A stretch of DNA of 49,263 bases from Bdellovibrionales bacterium (GTDB lineage: Bacteria; Bdellovibrionota; Bacteriovoracia; Bacteriovoracales; Bacteriovoracaceae), in the NCBI GenBank assembly GCA_023250815.1, contig JAHEZZ010000002.1, positions 1 through 49,263 of the forward strand. The letters are read 5' to 3'. The translations under genes were made by a program, and so were the position numbers. Numbering within the stretch: the stretch's first letter is position 1; each line of letters starts with the position of its first letter. Below, piece by piece: positions 1 to 9,900 of this stretch. A model generated the notes under the pieces. That model was not told where the DNA came from, searched no databases, and worked only from the letters and a program-made list of their open reading frames with translations.

Positions 1-164
1 ATATAGGATTTTGTGAATTCTTCCATGAAATTAAAAGAGAGATTAGTCAAAACAATAACTAAAATAGTGATAATGCCCATAAAAAGCAAAGTGCGTGATC
101 TTGCCTCACGTCTCAAAGTATTTTTAATCAGGGAAATAAATTGAGTAAAGACGATATTATCCAT
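1..164 (-). CDS. ABC transporter permease (N-terminal part, runs off the window)
   Basis: Minus-strand ORF MDNIVFTQFISLIKNTLRREARSRTLLFMGIITILVIV..., membrane segment, overlaps the end of the upstream ABC ATPase. Confidence 0.6.
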   Translation of the reverse strand, partial: MDNIVFTQFISLIKNTLRREARSRTLLFMGIITILVIVLTNLSFNFMEEFTKSY

Positions 165-882
165 GGTTGCTCCTGGTGACGATATCATAAAATAAATTCT
201 CTAATTTCTGCCCATTTAATACCGATTTAAGTTCACCCTGAACCAACATGTGCCCCTTATTCAAAATAGCAATATAATCTGCAATCTGTTCCATTTCATT
301 CAAAAGATGAGAGTTAATAAAAATAGTTTTTCCTTCGCTTTTAAGCTCTAATAACAAATCTTTCATTTCCTTAATGGCAAGTGGATCTAACCCTGAATGG
401 GGTTCATCGAGCAAAAGAATTTTAGAACTCCCAATAAGAAGAGAGGCCAGTCCCACTCTTTGCAATTGCCCTTTAGAAATGTTTTTTAATTTTTTGTCGA
501 TAATTTCAAAAATACCTAATTTTTTAATGGCCACCTCTATGGCCTTCTCCTGTTCCCCTTTTTTTACCCCTCTCATTTCACAAAAAAATTGCAAAGTCCC
601 ACGAACCGTTTCAAACATAAAAAAAGTAAATTTCTCGGGAAGATAGGCAATACCATTTCGAGAATGTGGCAAAGAAGCACTCATCTCATTAATTTTTAGC
701 TCACCCTGATCAAAAGGAATCAGTCCTAAAAGACATTTTAAAAAAGTAGTCTTTCCAGAACCGTTCGGCCCTAAAAGAGCAGTAATCGTTCCAACGGGAA
801 CACTTATTGAAAACTCTTCAAGCGCTACTTGATTATTATAAGTTTTGTGGAGGCCTTTTGCTTCAATGCCATTCATAAACAT
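157..882 (-). CDS. ABC transporter ATP-binding protein
   Basis: Walker A GPNGSGKTT, signature ISKGQLQR, Walker B ILLLDEPHSGLD. Confidence 0.93.
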   Translation of the reverse strand: MFMNGIEAKGLHKTYNNQVALEEFSISVPVGTITALLGPNGSGKTTFLKCLLGLIPFDQGELKINEMSASLPHSRNGIAYLPEKFTFFMFETVRGTLQFFCEMRGVKKGEQEKAIEVAIKKLGIFEIIDKKLKNISKGQLQRVGLASLLIGSSKILLLDEPHSGLDPLAIKEMKDLLLELKSEGKTIFINSHLLNEMEQIADYIAILNKGHMLVQGELKSVLNGQKLENLFYDIVTRSNHG

Positions 883-888
883 TCCTTA

Positions 889-1347
889 TCATTTTGAAAT
901 AGTGACTTGTCGTGGACGTCTCGTCTCATCAACTGCAACATAAGTAAAAACCCCTTCTGTTACCAAAATCCTGTCGCTTCCAAGTTCTCGCTTCACCCAA
1001 GCTTCAAGTTTAATAGTCAACGAAGTATTCCCAATTTTTAACATTTCACCATAAACACACAGGACATCACCGACTAAAACAGGACGATGAAAAGTCATTC
1101 CATTCACTGCCACTGTGACAGTTCTGCCTTTCGCCAATTCTTTGGAGAGAATCCCGCCAGCAATATCCATTTGAGATAAAACCCATCCACCAAAAATATC
1201 GCCCGAAGGATTGGTATCGGCAGGCATGGCCAAAGTTCTTATCGCCAACTCTCCTTTTGATTGCCGTTCATTTTCTTTTACAATATGCAAAGATCCTTCA
1301 CTTTTAAAAACGGTGGCCTTTTTATTTTTTTTCTTTTTTATAACCAT
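889..1347 (-). CDS. acyl-CoA thioesterase (YciA-like hotdog fold)
   Basis: AMPADTNPSGDIFGGWVLSQMDIAGG motif. Confidence 0.88.
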   Translation of the reverse strand: MVIKKKKNKKATVFKSEGSLHIVKENERQSKGELAIRTLAMPADTNPSGDIFGGWVLSQMDIAGGILSKELAKGRTVTVAVNGMTFHRPVLVGDVLCVYGEMLKIGNTSLTIKLEAWVKRELGSDRILVTEGVFTYVAVDETRRPRQVTISK

Positions 1348-1455
1348 AAAGATAACCTCACTTTAAAAAATCAAATTCTAATAGTGGCGTAAAACTTTCA
1401 ATAGTATAATAATGGTAATGTAGTTCTCTTTAAAGAAGCGAATAAATAATAGGAG

Positions 1456-2547
1456 ATGAAACCCATACATAATATGCGAAACTTTGGTCTTCTTACAATA
1501 ATATTTCTTACTTCTTGTGTCGGCCCTTATACTCCAATGGGGCCTCTTAATATTTTGACTCCAAAAATACAAATAGAAAAAAATTTTGCCCCCACTCCGG
1601 AAAATATCACATTAATACCTAAGGAGATTTTTTTACATAGAGAGATGAGATATTTTATTAAAGCAAGACATGAACTAGCAAAGGAATTTAATAATCATAG
1701 CTGGAAAATTTTCTACAAAGGAAATGATGTCTCTTCCTTCTTTGAACTTTCCACCCATAGCACAAAAAATGAAACTATTATTGAATCAAAAGAGGAATTT
1801 AAATTACCCTATTTTCCCAATCTAAAAAACACTTCTGATTTAGTTATTGAAATAAATGCTATTGGACAAAATAAAGTTTTTTTTTGGCCAACTCCTTCTT
1901 GTTCTGTTTTTTATGATGAAAAAGAAGGAAGGCAAAATAATCTGCGGTCGATGGGAAAATTTCAAGAAAAGGCCGATATCTTCACCCGGCTAGAGAGAGC
2001 GGCAAAAGACAATAATATCAATCCCAATTTTTATGCCGGCCTACTGGCAACTGTTTCACAACTCAACTCCATGAAAATTTCAGATAATCAAAAAGTTGGT
2101 CTAGCGCAAATTCCTTTTAAAGAGGCCATTTTAATTAGCAAAAAAAAATTGCACTGGCAAAATTCTAAACGAATTGAAAGCTCACCAAGTTTTTTACTGC
2201 GCCTTTTTTTATATTTTGCGCTGATCGATCCTGAAACTGACTGGAGACTCAATACTGAAAAATCCCTTCTTGCGGGAGCAGAATATTTAAAATCTATCAA
2301 TGCTTTTTGGGCCACTAGTGAATTTGCTGAATTATCAAAAAACTCTCCCGAAGTTTATAGCAAAATTGTTGTTGCAAGTTATATTCTTGGGCCAAATGAG
2401 GTAAAAGACTTATACATAAAGTACGGAGAAAAATTCGAACATCTCAAATCACTTATTAAGATCAAAGAACAAATCGATACTGCCTTCAGTTACTGCTCAG
2501 AATTTTCCAGTGAAAAGAATGAGCTTTATGCGCAGGATGGACAATGA
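1456..2547 (+). CDS. putative lipoprotein with lytic transglycosylase (SLT)-like domain
   Basis: Lipobox FLTSC after MRNFGLLTII; NPNFYAGLLATVSQLNSMKISDNQKVGLAQI resembles SLT catalytic region; true start probably the second Met. Confidence 0.5.
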   Translation: MKPIHNMRNFGLLTIIFLTSCVGPYTPMGPLNILTPKIQIEKNFAPTPENITLIPKEIFLHREMRYFIKARHELAKEFNNHSWKIFYKGNDVSSFFELSTHSTKNETIIESKEEFKLPYFPNLKNTSDLVIEINAIGQNKVFFWPTPSCSVFYDEKEGRQNNLRSMGKFQEKADIFTRLERAAKDNNINPNFYAGLLATVSQLNSMKISDNQKVGLAQIPFKEAILISKKKLHWQNSKRIESSPSFLLRLFLYFALIDPETDWRLNTEKSLLAGAEYLKSINAFWATSEFAELSKNSPEVYSKIVVASYILGPNEVKDLYIKYGEKFEHLKSLIKIKEQIDTAFSYCSEFSSEKNELYAQDGQ

Positions 2548-3290
2548 AAAAAAAACCCATTGTCTTTTTTTTATTGTCCCTTATGCTTTTTACAATTTCT
2601 TTTTCTATGCCTTTTCAAATTGCTTGGGAGTGTGGCAAACCTCTCAGCGATTTTTTTTACCAATTCGACAAAATGAGTATCCTTAACTGGATTATTTTTT
2701 GCTTTGGAATAATGAATGCCTATCTACTTCTTTATGTTTTTGGATTTTTGAGATTAACCCTTCCTCTTTATGTCGCTCTTCTCTGTTTAAATAATTATCT
2801 TGTGATTAAACTTCACCCTTATAATCATAATAATTCTCCTCACCTTCTATCTCTTTTTGTCATTTTCGCTTTTACTTTAGGTATTCTAAAAGGAAAACTC
2901 TGGCACTACCTCAATCGCCCCCATCTACGTTGGTGGTCAACTGCACCAAGAGTATCTCGCAGCCTGCCGGTTATCGTTCACTGTAAAGACGTAAGAAATA
3001 TGCGAGCAAAAACCTACGACCTGTCATCCACCGGTGCCTTTTTGTGCCAATTAGATAATTCTTGGAATGTTAAAATTAACGACGAAATTAAATTGCATAT
3101 TGATGCTCTTCGATTTGTCTGTAAAGCAAGAATTATTCGCATAACTTTTGGCAAAGGCAACTACCCTGAAGGGGTGGGTATCCGCTTTGAAAATTTATCA
3201 GAACATAGCAGGGGTTTGATTGAATATTTTATCACAGGAAGACCTGAAAATTTGATGGGAGCCACCACCGAAAAAAGCACTTTCGAATGA
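2544..3290 (+). CDS. membrane protein with C-terminal PilZ-like domain
   Basis: N-terminal TM segments; RVSRSLPVIVHCKD...YDLSSTGAFL (DxSxxG) PilZ-like motif. Confidence 0.65.
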   Translation: MKKKPIVFFLLSLMLFTISFSMPFQIAWECGKPLSDFFYQFDKMSILNWIIFCFGIMNAYLLLYVFGFLRLTLPLYVALLCLNNYLVIKLHPYNHNNSPHLLSLFVIFAFTLGILKGKLWHYLNRPHLRWWSTAPRVSRSLPVIVHCKDVRNMRAKTYDLSSTGAFLCQLDNSWNVKINDEIKLHIDALRFVCKARIIRITFGKGNYPEGVGIRFENLSEHSRGLIEYFITGRPENLMGATTEKSTFE

Positions 3291-4648
3291 CGAAGGTAAA
3301 AGAAATTTTACGATTTTCTTTTTTCATTCTTTTAGGCCACCTAGGCCAAATGGCATTTAATTTTTCAGACCTCTTTGTTTGCTCTCGCTATTCTTCCATG
3401 GCATCTGGGGCACTCAGTGTTGCGAATGGTATTTTTGCCCTCGCTCTAGTCGCCGGACTCGGACTTACCATTGCTATTTCATCCCTCGTCTCCTTTCATC
3501 GCTCAAAGAGCAATCAAAATGTTTTACCGGCAGAATATCTTTCTACTTATTTTCTTGTATCGGCCCTGGCCTCTATACTTCTCATCTTCTTGCTGCTTCT
3601 CTCCCTTTTTTTTATTGATCAAATGAATATTGACCCAAAACTTATCCCTGGAATTCTTTCCTATCTTAAAATTACTGCGAATTCATTGCTCCCTGCAATT
3701 TTATTTTCCTGTTTCAAAGAGTTTTTGCAAGGCCATGAAAAAACTTTTTTCCCCAATGCTCTTATCATTTTTTTTAACCTCATTAATTTTGGACTCAATT
3801 GGGTATTAGTAAATGGTCTTGGCCCCTTCCCCGAAATGGGAGTAAGTGGAGCAGCTTGGGCCACTGTCATTTGCCGCTGGTCAATGTTCATCTTTTTATT
3901 TCTTTATATGCATGTAACTTTTTTTAAAAAGAAACTCACACCCAAATATTTTCATTTTAACCGAGAACTGGGAATGGAATTACTTAAAATGGGACTGCCT
4001 TTAACCGGCAATATTTTACTGGAAGTCGGAGTCTTCTCCACCACCACTATTTTATCTAGTTCTTTTGGGGTTGTTTCCGCTGCATCTCATGGAATTGTAC
4101 TCAATCTTATCTCTATGGCATTTATGTTCCCGCTTTCCATTTCCAGTGCAGCATCAGTAAAAATCGCCTATGAAAAAGGACAAAATAACTACTCTGAAGC
4201 AAAAAAAACCATTTATGCCTCGCTCTTTCTCGTCACTATTATGGCATCTTTTTTAAGTATTCTTTTTATTTTTTATCCTGAAAGGGTTGTGGGCCTACTG
4301 ACCAAAGATAGTGAAGTCATCACACTGGGAGCAAAAATTTTATTAATCGCCGGTTGTTTTCAAATTGCCGATGGATTTCAAGTCACCACATCTGGCCTGC
4401 TTCGAGGACTTGGAGAGACTCGCTTTCCAATGTATTTTTATGCCATTAATTACTGGTTGATCGGGCTTCCTCTAGGAACACTTCTAGGCATTTATCACTC
4501 AGGCGGAGTTAAAGGCCTATGGATCGGATTAATGAGTGCAGTTTATCTGATGGCGCTGACGAATGGCCCCTATCTCTATTATTTTTTTCATAAGGCCGCC
4601 CGAATTAATGGGCATAATGTGACCTCACCACAATCTCCAAATCACTGA
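3287..4648 (+). CDS. MATE family efflux transporter
   Basis: 12-TM polytopic protein, MATE-like motifs (PLTGNILLEVG, LRGLGETRFPMY). Confidence 0.88.
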   Translation: MTKVKEILRFSFFILLGHLGQMAFNFSDLFVCSRYSSMASGALSVANGIFALALVAGLGLTIAISSLVSFHRSKSNQNVLPAEYLSTYFLVSALASILLIFLLLLSLFFIDQMNIDPKLIPGILSYLKITANSLLPAILFSCFKEFLQGHEKTFFPNALIIFFNLINFGLNWVLVNGLGPFPEMGVSGAAWATVICRWSMFIFLFLYMHVTFFKKKLTPKYFHFNRELGMELLKMGLPLTGNILLEVGVFSTTTILSSSFGVVSAASHGIVLNLISMAFMFPLSISSAASVKIAYEKGQNNYSEAKKTIYASLFLVTIMASFLSILFIFYPERVVGLLTKDSEVITLGAKILLIAGCFQIADGFQVTTSGLLRGLGETRFPMYFYAINYWLIGLPLGTLLGIYHSGGVKGLWIGLMSAVYLMALTNGPYLYYFFHKAARINGHNVTSPQSPNH

Positions 4649-4688
4649 ATTTTTAAAAATATAAATTTAAGCGCAGAATGTTCTGAAT

Positions 4689-4892
4689 ATGAGTTTAAAT
4701 ATTAAAGCGCTCATCCCAGCAATTCACCCAGAGGTGAGTTATCCAGAAAAAGCGCTGGAAGGACGAAGTGATTGTGGGAGTAATGATGAATCTATCAAAA
4801 GCTGGAGCGACAAAAAATTTGCTTTGATAAAAAAGAAGAAAAAAATTGCAGATAATGAGGCCACGCCCTTAAAAAAACTCAACATCATCTAG
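4689..4892 (+). CDS. small hypothetical protein (67 aa)
   Basis: ORF only; weak ribosome-binding site. Confidence 0.3.
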   Translation: MSLNIKALIPAIHPEVSYPEKALEGRSDCGSNDESIKSWSDKKFALIKKKKKIADNEATPLKKLNII

Positions 4893-4910
4893 AAATACAA
4901 AAAATGCTCT

Positions 4911-4960
4911 GTATCCCTCCGAGGTTTTACTTTCCAGTAAAACTTCAGAAGGGTATAGTT
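4911..4960. repeat. palindromic repeat P2, copy 1
   Basis: gtatccctccgagGTTTTACTttccAGTAAAACttcagaagggtatagtt: stem-loop with TATCCCT/AGGGTATA ends, matches the element at 45897-45947. Confidence 0.6.
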
Positions 4961-4969
4961 TTAAAGCAT

Positions 4970-5755
4970 ATGAAAAAAGTAAAACTGATCCTAGGTATTG
5001 ACTTAGAAGGAATCAACGAAGACCTTCTTAGCAGTGGCATTAATTTATCGGTCGATAGAGTAATTGAAATTGGCGCTGTTCTTTGGGACATCGATTACAA
5101 TGCCCCGGTAGAAATTCTAAGCGAAATTATCGATGAAAGCGATCGCCTCCCCATCTCTGAAGAAGTTGAAGAGCTAACGGGACTTTCAGGGCCATTAATA
5201 AAAAAATGGGGTAAATCTGGACAAGACATTAAAAAGGTTCTCCTTTTGCTAACTGCCATGATTGAAAAGGCCGATTGTCTCATGTCTCACAATGCCCGTG
5301 GCTATGATTGTCCAATGCTTACTGAAATGTTCCGAAGATTCCAACTTCCCTTTCCCGATCGAACTTGGATTGATTCGGTAACTGATATTGAATATCCCAA
5401 ACGTTTTATTCATAAAGGCCTAATGAATTTAGAGCACTACCATGGATTTATTAACCCCTTTCCTCACCGCGCCTTTAGCGATGTTTTATCGATGCTTAAA
5501 ATTGCTTCTCATTATTCTTGGGACAGAATGAAACTACTGGCCGATTCTCCTAGAATTACCATCGTTGCGAAATGTCCTACTCCTAATTGGAAAAATAAAA
5601 TGGAAGTCGACCGTTTTATGAAAGTAAAAAATAAAATTAGCCGGGCCAAATTTAAATGGGACCCCAGTGATAAAATCTGGAGCAAAGAAGTTCATAAAAT
5701 TTTAATTGATGAAAATAAATTAAACTTTGAATTTGAATGGTATATTTTGGAATGA
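4970..5755 (+). CDS. DnaQ-like (DEDD) 3'-5' exonuclease family protein
   Basis: LILGIDLEG..., VIEIGAVLWD, LMSHNARGYDCPML, HRAFSDVLSML; ORF track start 4904 lies in a repeat, ATG at 4970 preferred. Confidence 0.75.
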   Translation: MKKVKLILGIDLEGINEDLLSSGINLSVDRVIEIGAVLWDIDYNAPVEILSEIIDESDRLPISEEVEELTGLSGPLIKKWGKSGQDIKKVLLLLTAMIEKADCLMSHNARGYDCPMLTEMFRRFQLPFPDRTWIDSVTDIEYPKRFIHKGLMNLEHYHGFINPFPHRAFSDVLSMLKIASHYSWDRMKLLADSPRITIVAKCPTPNWKNKMEVDRFMKVKNKISRAKFKWDPSDKIWSKEVHKILIDENKLNFEFEWYILE

Positions 5756-5769
5756 CAAACCGAAGGCCC

Positions 5770-5901
5770 TTAATGATGGCCAGCATGTTCCCCAGGTTTA
5801 ACCACATCCCGGTCAAAAACAGTGTTGGCTACAATAAGAGATATGGGCAAAGCGGCCCAGGTGATCAAAAGAATAAGTAGAACCCAAAGTTTTTCTGGCA
5901 T
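5770..5901 (-). CDS. small single-TM membrane protein (43 aa), not in ORF track
   Basis: MPEKLWVLLILLITWAALPISLIVANTVFDRDVVKPGEHAGHH; AGGAG Shine-Dalgarno just upstream. Confidence 0.65.
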   Translation of the reverse strand: MPEKLWVLLILLITWAALPISLIVANTVFDRDVVKPGEHAGHH

Positions 5902-5979
5902 ATGCGCTCCTGTGGTTTATCTCTTTAGTATAACCAATTAAACCCATCTGTGACTAGAGCATTTTTATTGCCTAGAAAA

Positions 5980-6648
5980 TCATGGGCCGCGAAATCGATA
6001 ACCAATTCCCCTAATCGTCTCAATGAGATGTTCATCTAGTTTTTGACGAAGTTGCAAAACATGAGTATCGACAGTGCGAGTTGAGGGATAATTTTCATAA
6101 CCCCAAACTTTATTCAACATCTCCTCTCTGGAAAAAGCACGCTCTGGATTCTCTGCAAGCAGTCTAAGTAAATCAAACTCCATTTTTGTCATTTCTATTT
6201 TTTGATTCTTAAAATAGACTTCTCTTTTATCAATTTCAATTAAAAGTTCCCCTATTTTAATAGTTTGATTTTCTAAAATAGGAATATTAGAAGTGCGAAA
6301 CTGTACTCGAATTCTCGCCAATAACTCTCTCGGCTCAAAAGGTTTAACCACATAATCATTGGCCCCTGCCTCAAGTCCGAGTACCCGATCAATAAGCTCA
6401 GTTCGGGCAGTAAGCATAATAACTGGCATAGCATTTTTTTTAATTCTATACTGTTTGAGTAAATCGATCCCCTGTCCATCGGGTAACATCCAGTCTAAAA
6501 TGATTAAATCAATATAAGAAATATCATAATTAAAGGCCTCATTAAAATTGCGAAGAAGTACTACATCGTGGGACTCTTCTTGCAAAATTTTTTTCAAGGA
6601 ATCGCCCAAGTTAGGATCATCCTCAACTAATAAAATTTTCTTTCTCAT
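5980..6648 (-). CDS. OmpR-family response regulator
   Basis: Receiver domain (VEDDPNLGDSL, LIILDWMLPDGQG, VVKPFEPRELLAR) plus winged-helix (GYENYPSTRTVDTHVLQLRQKL). Confidence 0.95.
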   Translation of the reverse strand: MRKKILLVEDDPNLGDSLKKILQEESHDVVLLRNFNEAFNYDISYIDLIILDWMLPDGQGIDLLKQYRIKKNAMPVIMLTARTELIDRVLGLEAGANDYVVKPFEPRELLARIRVQFRTSNIPILENQTIKIGELLIEIDKREVYFKNQKIEMTKMEFDLLRLLAENPERAFSREEMLNKVWGYENYPSTRTVDTHVLQLRQKLDEHLIETIRGIGYRFRGP

Positions 6649-8264
6649 ACCTCTTCCTTTGCAAAATCAGAAAAATCTCTATTTTGCCCTTGTAGTTTTT
6701 TCTTTTGATTTTTAAGTCTGATACAAAATTGAGTGGGGTGACTTGTAAAAAATAATTCACCTTCAATATCTTTTAAAATTTTTCTAACTATATTTAATCC
6801 TAGGCCAGTTCCCCTGCTACGAGGCCCTCTAATAAAGGCCGAAGACATTTCATCAAGTGTTTTAAAAGAACACTCTCCCATATCCTGTACGGTAATATCT
6901 AAATATTGTCCGACCATTTTCACAATGACAGTGTGAGGAGCAAGTCCGTGCGACAAAGAATTTTCTAAAATATTTTTTATGCAAATTCCCGCCCAATAAG
7001 GGTCAAGTACAAAACTCTCATCCTTAGAAAGTGGTACAAATAAAAAGAGCTCAGAAACTTGTGCAAGTTGATCTTGAATAAACTCATTGATTGAAGAAAT
7101 TTTTATCCATTTATTTTCAATAAACTTATTTCCTCTCTGAAGTCTGAGATAATTTCGAGTCGTTTGCACTAAGCGATTAAGCCGATGGCCTTCTGAAGAA
7201 AGACGTAAAATAGTATCTTGTGTATCATTATCATAGTCATTAAATCTTTTATTTAACGATTCCAAAACAAGTAAAATACTAGCGACTGGAGTTCTAAATT
7301 CATGAGTCAGTACCTGTAAGGCCAGTCTTTGTCTTTCTTCTTCTTTCTTTTGCTGTTTAATTTTATTCAGCAAAATCGCCAAAACGATCGTCATTAAAAA
7401 AATCGATCCTGCAAAAAAAGTCATTCCCGATTCTCCCGCAAGCTGCGAGAGATGGCCGGTATTATGGGCCCAGCATATCTTGTCTTCTTTCACTAAACAC
7501 CGCTGGCCTGGCCTCGAATTAAATATAACGTAGGGGCCTTTTTTTAAAAATTGATCGAAATCGGAACGTTTGAAAACTTTATAATCGAGATCTGAGTAAA
7601 TTGATTTAAAACTAGATCGCCAAACAACATAATGAGAATTAATGAACCCTGACATACCTTTGCTGAGATTTGAAATTTCTTCTGGCGCAAGTTCTTCCAA
7701 AAAACTATAAGGATAAGGAAGCTGAATCATAAATTTTTTAAGTTCAGGAAGTTCATTCACATGAAAGTATTCTATATGTTCATATACCCAATCTTTTTTA
7801 TAAAATTCTTTACTCGGTAGCTTAAATGCCAAATAAGTATAACTATGGCCACTAGGGTGAACAAAAGGCGGGCGAATAAAAAAGTCGAGGGGGAGTACGC
7901 TTCGTTTTTCACAACGATACTCTTCCCAAATCCAAATTTTTTCATAATTTTTTTGATTGCTCAGATCAATAATATATTTAAAACAATCACTGCTAGTAAA
8001 AAAGATATCTCTTTTGTCTTGGTTAATTCCGTACAAAGGATTACTTAAAGTGACCAGTTGAAATTGTTCCGGCCCCAAATAGAGGGAACTTAAATTGAGA
8101 ATATGTAAAGGGCGACCAACTGCCTTAAAGTCTTGTTTGGCCTTTTGAATACCCTCAATTTCCGAAGACGTAACAGTTGGGGTACCGTTCACTCTTAGAC
8201 CGTATAGCCCCGTCAAAATGGCCATACTAGCGGCACAAAAAAACAAAATCACATAAAGCTTCAA
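6645..8264 (-). CDS. sensor histidine kinase
   Basis: HEFRTPVASILLVLESL H-box, SRGTGLGLNIVRKIL G-box; overlaps response regulator; TTG start with GAGG upstream. Confidence 0.92.
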   Translation of the reverse strand: MKLYVILFFCAASMAILTGLYGLRVNGTPTVTSSEIEGIQKAKQDFKAVGRPLHILNLSSLYLGPEQFQLVTLSNPLYGINQDKRDIFFTSSDCFKYIIDLSNQKNYEKIWIWEEYRCEKRSVLPLDFFIRPPFVHPSGHSYTYLAFKLPSKEFYKKDWVYEHIEYFHVNELPELKKFMIQLPYPYSFLEELAPEEISNLSKGMSGFINSHYVVWRSSFKSIYSDLDYKVFKRSDFDQFLKKGPYVIFNSRPGQRCLVKEDKICWAHNTGHLSQLAGESGMTFFAGSIFLMTIVLAILLNKIKQQKKEEERQRLALQVLTHEFRTPVASILLVLESLNKRFNDYDNDTQDTILRLSSEGHRLNRLVQTTRNYLRLQRGNKFIENKWIKISSINEFIQDQLAQVSELFLFVPLSKDESFVLDPYWAGICIKNILENSLSHGLAPHTVIVKMVGQYLDITVQDMGECSFKTLDEMSSAFIRGPRSRGTGLGLNIVRKILKDIEGELFFTSHPTQFCIRLKNQKKKLQGQNRDFSDFAKEEV

Positions 8265-8469
8265 CTACATTCCTCATGTTTGAGTTTTCAAAAGCGGTAC
8301 TATGCCTGTCACTTTATTCCGCCAAAAAAGATGACGGAAGATAACATCAGAAGGGAGACGCCGCCAATCTTTTGCACCATTTTTTTTAATTATTTAATAA
8401 CAATTCATTTGCTTCATTCAAAATATCCTTGATATTATTTATATTGATCCCAGTATACAATGGAAAATA

Positions 8470-9795
8470 ATGAAAAAAAATAAAACTCAAACCCCTCATC
8501 TTTCCCAGGATAATCTGAATAACGAAATGATGAGTTTTATTGCCAACTCTCCCACCCCTTTTCATGCCGTTTTAAATCTTCAAGAAATACTGAAGGTCTA
8601 TCAATTTAGCGAACTAAAAGAATCCGAAAAATGGGATCTGAAGCAAAATGGGCGCTATTTTGTGACTAAAAATGACAGCTCTCTTGCCGCCTTCGTAGTG
8701 GGAAATAGGCCTGCCCAAAAAAGCAGTTTTAAAATTATCGGGGCCCACACCGACAGTCCAAATTTAAAAGTAAAACCAAAACCAGATAAAATTTTTAAAA
8801 ACTTTCATCAATTAGGAGTGGAAGTGTACGGTGGAGTTTTGTTATCGACTTGGTTTGATCGAGATTTATCCTTGGCGGGTCGGGTGCATTTTGAAAATAA
8901 AAAGGGCGCACTCCAATCGGCACTGGTTGATTTTAAATCGGCAGTGGCCATTATCCCAAGTTTGGCAATTCACTTAAATCGCACCGTAAACGAAAACCAA
9001 AGTATTAATCCGCAAAAAGAATTACCGCCGATTTTATTACAAATCCAAGATAAAAATAATGACTTCAGAAATATATTGGCCTCTAAATTAAGCAAAGATG
9101 GGTATCCTGTTTCCAAGATTCTCGATTTTGAACTTTCTTTTTATGACAAAAATCCACCCGCCTTTGTTGGCCTCCACGATGATTTTATCGCATCTGCAAG
9201 ATTGGATAATTTGCTCAGTTGTTTTGTGGCCATCAAAGGACTTATTGCTTCTCTTGATAACAAAACTGCAGCTACAAAAGTAATGATATGCCAAGATCAC
9301 GAAGAGGTCGGATCTTGTTCTCATATCGGAGCAGAGGGGCCTTTTTTACCCTCTATTCTTGAAAGAATTTGTTTTGACCGAGAAAGTTTCCACCAATCAA
9401 TCAAAAATTCAATAATGATCTCTAGTGATAATGCTCACGGGGTTCACCCTAATTACGCAGAAAAATATGACGAAAATCACGGCCCAATTTTAAATGCTGG
9501 CCCAGTCATTAAAATCAATGCCAATCAGAGATATGCAACCAATAGCGAAACCGCTTCCCTCTTTGCCAAACTATGTGAAGATTTGAAAGTGCCTTATCAA
9601 CGCTTTGTCGTTCGCGCAGATATGGGCTGTGGTTCAACTATTGGGCCTCTCACCTCGGCAAATGTGGGTCTAAAAGTTGTCGATGTCGGTGTTCCAACCT
9701 TTGCCATGCACTCAATTCGCGAACTATGTGGCGGTAAAGATTCAGTATTTTTAGCAGAAGTATTCAAGTCCTTTTATTCTCGTGAAGACCTTTAA
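8470..9795 (+). CDS. apeB: M18 family aminopeptidase
   Basis: GAHTDSPNLKVKP, DHEEVGSCSHIGAEGPF, SSDNAHGVHPNY, VRADMGCGSTIGPLTSA. Confidence 0.93.
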   Translation: MKKNKTQTPHLSQDNLNNEMMSFIANSPTPFHAVLNLQEILKVYQFSELKESEKWDLKQNGRYFVTKNDSSLAAFVVGNRPAQKSSFKIIGAHTDSPNLKVKPKPDKIFKNFHQLGVEVYGGVLLSTWFDRDLSLAGRVHFENKKGALQSALVDFKSAVAIIPSLAIHLNRTVNENQSINPQKELPPILLQIQDKNNDFRNILASKLSKDGYPVSKILDFELSFYDKNPPAFVGLHDDFIASARLDNLLSCFVAIKGLIASLDNKTAATKVMICQDHEEVGSCSHIGAEGPFLPSILERICFDRESFHQSIKNSIMISSDNAHGVHPNYAEKYDENHGPILNAGPVIKINANQRYATNSETASLFAKLCEDLKVPYQRFVVRADMGCGSTIGPLTSANVGLKVVDVGVPTFAMHSIRELCGGKDSVFLAEVFKSFYSREDL

Positions 9796-9828
9796 CTCAT
9801 TTTTCTCAATTGCTTAAATTTGTTTAAT

Positions 9829-9861
9829 TTGGCCACTTTTATTAAAAAAAATAATGGCCAA
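9829..9861. terminator. inverted repeat after apeB, possible terminator
   Basis: TTGGCCA...TGGCCAA 7-bp arms with A/T-rich loop. Confidence 0.4.
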
Positions 9862-9900
9862 TGATCCTTCGATGCTAAAATCGACAATAGACAAAAACCT

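Noticed and set aside
374-646. Plus-strand ORF and similar antisense ORFs across the track (for example 2088, 3661, 11383, 13363, 14290, 20769, 40127)
   Set aside because: Lie wholly opposite well-supported genes, have no motifs; treated as shadow ORFs.
8480-8500. actcaaac in the aminopeptidase N-terminus as a P1 copy
   Set aside because: Only 8-11 matching bases with no flanking similarity.
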